64,000 nt of DNA, taken from NCBI RefSeq assembly GCF_016785085.1, contig NZ_JAENHO010000006.1, positions 496,001-560,000 of the forward strand. Reading direction: 5' to 3'. Positions 59,880-64,000 of the stretch are shown piece after piece. Source of the stretch: Paractinoplanes lichenicola (GTDB lineage: Bacteria; Actinomycetota; Actinomycetes; Mycobacteriales; Micromonosporaceae). Under the pieces are notes generated by a model that made no database searches, was not told the origin of the DNA, and saw only the letters and a program-made list of their open reading frames with translations. The position numbers were made by a program, and so were the translations under genes. Position 1 is the stretch's first letter; every line of letters starts with the position of its first letter.

Positions 59880-60286
59880 GCCGCCCTTCAGGGTGACGTA
59901 AAGCGTCGCCGCCGTGGCCGCGAGTCGAGAACTCGGATAGCCACATCACCCACAACCAGCCACCTTGAGCCTCTGGGCTCACCGCGGCGGGTCATACGTC
60001 GTCGCTTTCCCAACTTGATCATCCCCTCACCCCGAGACGTTCGTCCCCAGGCGCCTGGCAGGGACGAGCAGATGGGGCGAGGAGCGGGAGTGCCTGACGT
60101 GTAGGTTTCGGACCGCTTCACCAGCGGAAGCCTGCGCCTCAGCCAACTGGCAGCGGCTCGGACTGACCGCTACGGCAAGGATTTGCATGATCGCAGGAAA
60201 ACAGAACGCCCTGAGCCCATCCGAGGGGCGCCATCGAGCAACGCTGCGCTTCGCCGCGTGATACTGAACGAGGTAAAGAGGCCTCT
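59880..60286. other. Intergenic region without a supported gene
   Basis: About 400 bp with lower GC than its neighbours. Frames in it show no codon bias. No tRNA, known RNA or repeat array was recognised; an attachment site or a small RNA cannot be excluded. Confidence 0.4.
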
Positions 60287-60318
60287 CCGTAGGCTCCGGG
60301 TCGGCCCGGAGCCTACGG
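60287..60318 (-). terminator. glyA terminator
   Basis: CCGTAGGCTCCGGG (60287-60300) and CCCGGAGCCTACGG (60305-60318) form a perfect 14-bp stem with the loop TCGG, 9 nt beyond the glyA stop on the minus strand. Confidence 0.85.
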
Positions 60319-60327
60319 ATCAAGTCG

Positions 60328-61752
60328 TCAGCCCAGGTCGACGGTGGGGTAGAGGGGGAAGCCGGCGAGCAGTTCGGCGGCCTGCTTGTGGACGCGGTCG
60401 GAGACGGCCGGGTCGAGGTGGAACTTGGCCTTCGACGTGGCGTCGGGGGTGGTGCCGGCCAGGACCGTGTGGATCAGTTCGGCGATCTGGTCCATCTCGG
60501 CCGCGCCCAGGCCGCGCGACGTCAGGGCGGGGGTGCCGACCCGGATGCCCGAGGTGTACCAGGCGCCGTTCGGGTCGTTCGGGATCGCGTTGCGGTTGGT
60601 GACCACGCCCGAGTCGAGCAGGGCCTGTTCGGCCTGGCGACCGGTCAGGCCGAACGGGTGCACGTCGATCAGCACGAGGTGGTTGTCGGTGCCGCCGGAG
60701 ACCAGCTGCACGCCGCGCTTGACGAGGCCCTCGGCCAGCGCCTGCGAGTTGGTGACGATCTGCTGAGCATATGTAGCGAATTCAGGGCGCCGGGCCTCGG
60801 CGAACGCGATCGCCTTGGCCGCCATCACGTGCGCGAGGGGGCCGCCGAGCACCATCGGGCAGCCGCGGTCGACCTGCTCCGACAGTTCAGGCTGGGCAAA
60901 CACGGCGCCACCGCGCGGGCCGCGCAGCGACTTGTGGGTGGTGGTGGTGACGATGTGCGCGTGCGGGAAGGGGCTGTAGTCGCCGGTGAAGACCTTGCCC
61001 GCGACCAGACCGGCGAAGTGCGCCATGTCGACCATGAACGTCGCGCCCACCTCGTCGGCGATCTCGCGCAGCGTCGCGAAGTTCACCTTCCGGGGGTACG
61101 CCGAGTAGCCGCCCACGATGATCAGCGGCTTGAACTCCTTGGCCGTCGCGCGCAGGGCCGCGTAGTCGATCTGCCCGGTGGCCGGGTCGACCCCGTACGA
61201 GCGCTGGTCGAACATCTTGCCCGAGATGTTGGGCCGGAAGCCGTGGGTGAGGTGGCCGCCCGCGTCGAGCGACATGCCGAGCATGCGCTGGTTGCCGAAG
61301 GCCTGCCGCAGCTCGGCCCACTCGGCGTCGGTCAGGTTGTTGATCTGGCGCTTCTCGAACTTCTTGAGGTACGGCACCTCGACCCGGTCGGCCAGCACGG
61401 CCCAGTACGCGACCAGGTTGGCGTCGATGCCGGAGTGCGGCTGCACGTACGCGTACGGCGCGTCGAACAGGGCCTTCGCGTGCTCGACGGCGATCGACTC
61501 GACCGTGTCCACGTTCTGGCAGCCGGCGTAGAAGCGGCGCCCGATCGTGCCCTCGGCGTATTTGTCGGACAGCCAGTTGCCCATGGCCAGCAGCACGGCC
61601 GGCGAGGCGTAGTTCTCGCTCGCGATCAGCTTGAGCGACTCGCGCTGGTCGGTCAGCTCCTTGGCGATCGCGTCGGCGATGCGCGGCTCGACGGACCGGA
61701 CCACCTCGAGGGCGGAGCGAAAGGCGGTGGATTCGGCGTTCAGCTCGGACAT
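60328..61752 (-). CDS. glyA: Serine hydroxymethyltransferase
   Basis: A 474-residue PLP enzyme that converts serine and tetrahydrofolate to glycine and 5,10-methylene-tetrahydrofolate, the main source of one-carbon units. It has LIASENYASPAVLLAMGNWL, YAEGTIGRRFYAGCQNVDTV, the substrate-binding HFAGLVAGKVFTGD and the PLP lysine in VTTTTHKSLRGPRGG (near residue 285). It is longer than the E. coli enzyme (417), as in an actinobacterial subgroup with an insertion near 130-180. AGGGAGG lies before the ATG at 61752. A ZTP riboswitch occupies the leader and a perfect hairpin the 3' side. Confidence 0.97.
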   Translation of the reverse strand: MSELNAESTAFRSALEVVRSVEPRIADAIAKELTDQRESLKLIASENYASPAVLLAMGNWLSDKYAEGTIGRRFYAGCQNVDTVESIAVEHAKALFDAPYAYVQPHSGIDANLVAYWAVLADRVEVPYLKKFEKRQINNLTDAEWAELRQAFGNQRMLGMSLDAGGHLTHGFRPNISGKMFDQRSYGVDPATGQIDYAALRATAKEFKPLIIVGGYSAYPRKVNFATLREIADEVGATFMVDMAHFAGLVAGKVFTGDYSPFPHAHIVTTTTHKSLRGPRGGAVFAQPELSEQVDRGCPMVLGGPLAHVMAAKAIAFAEARRPEFATYAQQIVTNSQALAEGLVKRGVQLVSGGTDNHLVLIDVHPFGLTGRQAEQALLDSGVVTNRNAIPNDPNGAWYTSGIRVGTPALTSRGLGAAEMDQIAELIHTVLAGTTPDATSKAKFHLDPAVSDRVHKQAAELLAGFPLYPTVDLG

Positions 61753-61774
61753 GGGACCTCCCTATCACGATGAA

Positions 61775-61862
61775 GAGGCCCAGGCGCACGGCAGGTCGTC
61801 GGAATAGACGGAGCCGCTCCCCGATGGTTGACCACCTTGACGCGCCAGTCACGGCCCGTCGG
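61775..61862 (-). promoter_or_regulatory. ZTP (pfl) riboswitch of glyA
   Basis: On the minus strand the conserved pieces of the ZTP aptamer appear in order: CCGTGACTGGCG (about 61854-61843), CGGGGAGC (61823-61816) and GCGCCTGGGCC (about 61787-61777). The last lies 24 nt upstream of the glyA start. ZTP accumulates when 10-formyl-tetrahydrofolate is short, and this riboswitch class turns on glyA and other folate genes. The stop codon TGA of the upstream SDR gene (61851-61849) is the TGA within CCGTGACTGG. Confidence 0.88.
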
Positions 61863-62736
61863 TGAGCATACCGGCGCGAGCGGGCCAGCACACACCTGTC
61901 ATCCGTTGCGAGATCTCCCACAGCCGGGCGGCGAGGGCTTCGTCGTGGGCCGCGGGCGCCGCTTCGACGAGGACGGGACGCCCGGTGAACTCGTGCCACC
62001 CGTCCGGCCCGAAATAGCTCTTGGGAGCGACCGCGGGATCGGTGGCAGCCCGCAAGATCGGCAACGCCCCCGATTCGGCGCTCTGGATCAACCACCAGTC
62101 AAAGGCCTTCCGCGTACGCGGTGAGGTCACGAACCGGAACAGCCAGGGGCTGTGCCGGGTCAGGGCCGTCCGGGCCGCTCCCGGGTGCGCGGCCACGCTG
62201 GTCAGCCCCGGGCAGCGCCGGCCCAGCTCGAAGGCGAAGAGCAGGTTGGCCAGCTTGGACCGGCGGTAGGCCCGCATCGGGTGGTAGTCCCGGGCCCAGT
62301 CCAGGTTGCCGAAGTCGAGCGAGCCGCCGTGGTGGGCGTTGCTGCTCACGGTCACCACCCGGGCGCCGTCGAGCCGGTCGAGCAGCAGGCCGGTGAGCGC
62401 GAAGTGACCGAGGTGGTTGACGCCGAACTGCTGCTCGAAGCCGTCCACCGTCAGCCCGTACGGCGGAATCATCAGCCCGGCGTTGTTGACGAGCAGGTCG
62501 ATCGGGCGGTCGACGGCGGCCGCGGCCGCGCGCACGGAGGCCAGGTCGGCCAGGTCGAGCGGCAACGGCACGCCCCCAATCCGCCGGGCGACGGGCGAAG
62601 GGTGGCGACCGGCGACGATCACGGTCGCCCCGCGCGCCCGCAGCTCGGTGGCCACGACGAGCCCGAGGCCCGAGGTGGCGCCGGTGATGAGCGCGGTGCG
62701 GCCGGTCTGGTCGGGGATGTCGGCGAGAGTCCACAT
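61849..62736 (-). CDS. Short-chain dehydrogenase/reductase
   Basis: A 295-residue SDR: N-terminal ALITGATSGLGLVVATELRA (NADP-binding TGxxxGxG), LLVNNAGLMIPPYGLTVDGF, VVTVSSNAHH (catalytic Ser) and YRRSKLANLLFAFELG (YxxxK). The pattern is that of retinol-dehydrogenase-like SDRs; the substrate is unknown. The ATG at 62736 has AGGAGG at 7 nt. The stop lies inside the ZTP aptamer of glyA. The gene is divergent from a TetR regulator with two palindromes between them, so the regulator most likely controls it. Confidence 0.92.
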   Translation of the reverse strand: MWTLADIPDQTGRTALITGATSGLGLVVATELRARGATVIVAGRHPSPVARRIGGVPLPLDLADLASVRAAAAAVDRPIDLLVNNAGLMIPPYGLTVDGFEQQFGVNHLGHFALTGLLLDRLDGARVVTVSSNAHHGGSLDFGNLDWARDYHPMRAYRRSKLANLLFAFELGRRCPGLTSVAAHPGAARTALTRHSPWLFRFVTSPRTRKAFDWWLIQSAESGALPILRAATDPAVAPKSYFGPDGWHEFTGRPVLVEAAPAAHDEALAARLWEISQRMTGVCWPARAGMLTDGP

Positions 62737-62754
62737 GGTGGCGCCTCCTATAAT

Positions 62755-62800
62755 CGGGACACTCGTCCCGCTTAAGGCAATATACGGGACGACCATCCCG
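62755..62800. promoter_or_regulatory. Two operators between SDR and tetR genes
   Basis: CGGGAC-actc-GTCCCG (62755-62770) and CGGGAc-gacc-aTCCCG (62785-62800) recur with a 30-bp period, each followed by CTTAA. A minus-strand -10-like TATATT (62784-62779) lies between them. They fit a TetR protein that controls both divergent genes. Confidence 0.75.
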
Positions 62801-62820
62801 CTTAACTAGAGGACGAGTGC

Positions 62821-63348
62821 ATGCGCGCCGACGCGGAACGGAACCGGGCCAAGGTGATCGAGGCGGCGATGGCGGCGTTCGCCCAGGACGGCCTGTCGGT
62901 GCCGGTGGCCGAGATCGGCCGGCGGGCCGGGGTGGGCACGGGCACGGTGAGCCGGCATTTCCCGACCAAGGAGTCGCTCTACGAGGCGATCGTCGTGGCC
63001 CGGGTGGCCGAGCTGGCCGACGAGGCCGCGCGCCTGTCCGCCACCGCCGAGCCGGGCGCCGCGTTCTTCGGGTACTTCGCCGGCCTGGTCGAGCGGGCCG
63101 GCGCCGACCGCGGGCTGGCCGAGGCGCTGGCCGGGGGCGGTTTCGACGTCGAGGCCGCCGCCGCCCGAAGTGGACACGACCTCGACGGCCTCGAGTCGGC
63201 GCTGCTCGCCGCGGCGCAACAGGCCGGAGCCGTACGGGCTGATGTGACCCGGGCCGACGTGAAGGCCCTCCTCGCCGCGTGCGTGGCCGCGCCCGACCGG
63301 ACCCGGATGATCGAGATCGTGACAGCCGGACTGCGTGCTGATCATTAG
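62821..63348 (+). CDS. TetR-family regulator of the SDR gene
   Basis: A 175-residue regulator with a TetR helix-turn-helix near the N-terminus (VPVAEIGRRAGVGTGTVSRH then FPTKESLYEAI). The C-terminal ligand domain is short. GAGGA lies before the ATG at 62821. It is divergent from the SDR gene with two palindromes between. Its stop (TAG at 63346) also forms the first three bases of a -10-like TAGTCT for the following antiporter gene. Confidence 0.92.
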   Translation: MRADAERNRAKVIEAAMAAFAQDGLSVPVAEIGRRAGVGTGTVSRHFPTKESLYEAIVVARVAELADEAARLSATAEPGAAFFGYFAGLVERAGADRGLAEALAGGGFDVEAAAARSGHDLDGLESALLAAAQQAGAVRADVTRADVKALLAACVAAPDRTRMIEIVTAGLRADH

Positions 63349-63357
63349 TCTGAGGCC

Positions 63358-64000
63358 GTGAACGGCGTACAGATCCTGCTCATCATCGGTCTGGGCATCT
63401 TCGTGTCGTCCGTGGCGAGACGCCGCGGGGTCGAGCCGGGGATGATCATCGTGGTGCTCGCGGCCGCCGCCTCGTTCATCCCGGGGGTGCCCCGCCTCGA
63501 GCTGGAGAGCGAGGTCATCCTCGCGATCGTCATCCCGCCGCTGCTCTACTCGGCCACCCGCGGCGCCTCGTTCGCCAACTTCGGGGCCAACATCCGGTCG
63601 ATCTGGGCGCTCGGCGTGCTGCTGGTCGCGGTCACCTGCGGGGCGCTCGGCTTCCTCTCGTCGTGGCTGCTGCCCACGCTCGGGCTGTCGGTCGCCTTCG
63701 TGCTCGGCGCGGTGCTGGCCCCGCCCGACACGATCACCACGGTCTCGCACGGCGACGAGATCGGGCTGCCGAAACGGGCGACCACGATTCTCACCGGGGA
63801 GAGCCTGGTCAACGACGCCACCGCGCTGACCCTGTTCAGCATCGCCGTGGCCGCCGTCAACGGGGAGCACACCACCTGGTCGGGCGGGTTCGGAGAGTTC
63901 CTCCGTACGGCGTCGATCGGGCTCGGCATCGGCGCGCTGTTCGCCTACGCCGCGCTGCGGATCCGCAAGCGGCTGGGCAACCCGACGCTCGAGACGGCGC
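63358..64000 (+). CDS. CPA1-family cation/proton antiporter, N-terminal part (cut by window edge)
   Basis: Open to the right edge: 214 residues are visible. They comprise about six membrane spans and the CPA1 markers VLAPPDTITTVS (about 120-131) and GESLVNDATALTLFSI (about 147-162, with the ion-binding ND). It starts MNGVQILLIIGLGIFVSS. It differs from the antiporter at 2641 in most positions, so it is a paralogue rather than a duplicate. The GTG at 63358 follows TAGTCT (63346-63351) at 6 nt with no Shine-Dalgarno, so translation is probably leaderless. Confidence 0.9.
   Translation, partial: MNGVQILLIIGLGIFVSSVARRRGVEPGMIIVVLAAAASFIPGVPRLELESEVILAIVIPPLLYSATRGASFANFGANIRSIWALGVLLVAVTCGALGFLSSWLLPTLGLSVAFVLGAVLAPPDTITTVSHGDEIGLPKRATTILTGESLVNDATALTLFSIAVAAVNGEHTTWSGGFGEFLRTASIGLGIGALFAYAALRIRKRLGNPTLETA

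Noticed and set aside
59880..60286. A tRNA, attachment site or small gene in the gap before glyA
   Set aside because: No cloverleaf, TTC arm or CCA-type end could be traced on either strand, and no duplicated flank was found.

Overview
The window looks like a chromosomal segment of a high-GC actinomycete. The very GC-rich third codon positions, frequent GTG starts, ATGA/GTGA start-stop overlaps, many apparently leaderless genes, a roadblock/LC7 gene set and a DUF574-type methyltransferase suggest Micromonosporaceae (Actinoplanes-like). That placement is inference. No rRNA, tRNA, CRISPR array, insertion sequence or phage was found. About 53 protein genes, one decayed gene and two convincing riboswitches (SAH before ahcY, ZTP before glyA) are annotated.

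Layout. 1-8.6 kb: a truncated sensor kinase; ahcY behind an SAH riboswitch with a cation/proton antiporter; a small exported protein; a TetR-ABC exporter operon; and a Nudix gene reduced to a pseudogene. 8.6-19 kb: a large secreted M4 protease; an operon of nhaA, a GGDEF-EAL protein and an orphan solute-binding lipoprotein; two exported proteins; a DUF1707 protein and a DUF574 methyltransferase. 19-37 kb: a complete L-rhamnose regulon. One operon (minus strand) carries aldolase-dehydrogenase, kinase, LutABC and an extra fucose/arabinose-isomerase-like enzyme. The other (plus strand) carries the ABC importer, mutarotase and isomerase. A LacI-type repressor lies between them, and matching TGAAACRTTTCA operators sit downstream of both promoters. 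Rhamnose is imported, epimerised, isomerised, phosphorylated and cleaved to DHAP and lactaldehyde; the lactaldehyde goes to lactate and LutABC takes it to pyruvate. Four roadblock/LC7 genes sit between the two operons.

37.1-39.8 kb holds the most interesting locus: a HORMA-like protein, a 72-residue protein, a TRIP13/Pch2-like AAA+ ATPase, a 188-residue protein with an acidic tail, and a 73-residue single-span membrane protein with a lysine tail. HORMA and TRIP13 are known from some CBASS defence operons, but no cGAS-like nucleotidyltransferase or standard effector is present here, so this may be a different HORMA-remodelling system.

39.8-51 kb: an FrcBCA-type sugar importer with its LacI regulator; five 22-23-bp-spaced repeats before a DUF4143 ATPase; a secreted discoidin/beta-helix protein; a phosphoesterase; an L,D-transpeptidase; and a PIN toxin-antitoxin pair with 9-bp leader repeats. 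51-64 kb: a sugar importer whose two permeases are fused into one polypeptide, with an IclR regulator and an FAH-fold enzyme; an SF1 helicase divergent from a kinase-fold gene through overlapping -10 elements; glyA under a ZTP riboswitch that contains the stop codon of the upstream SDR gene; and a TetR gene followed by a truncated antiporter.
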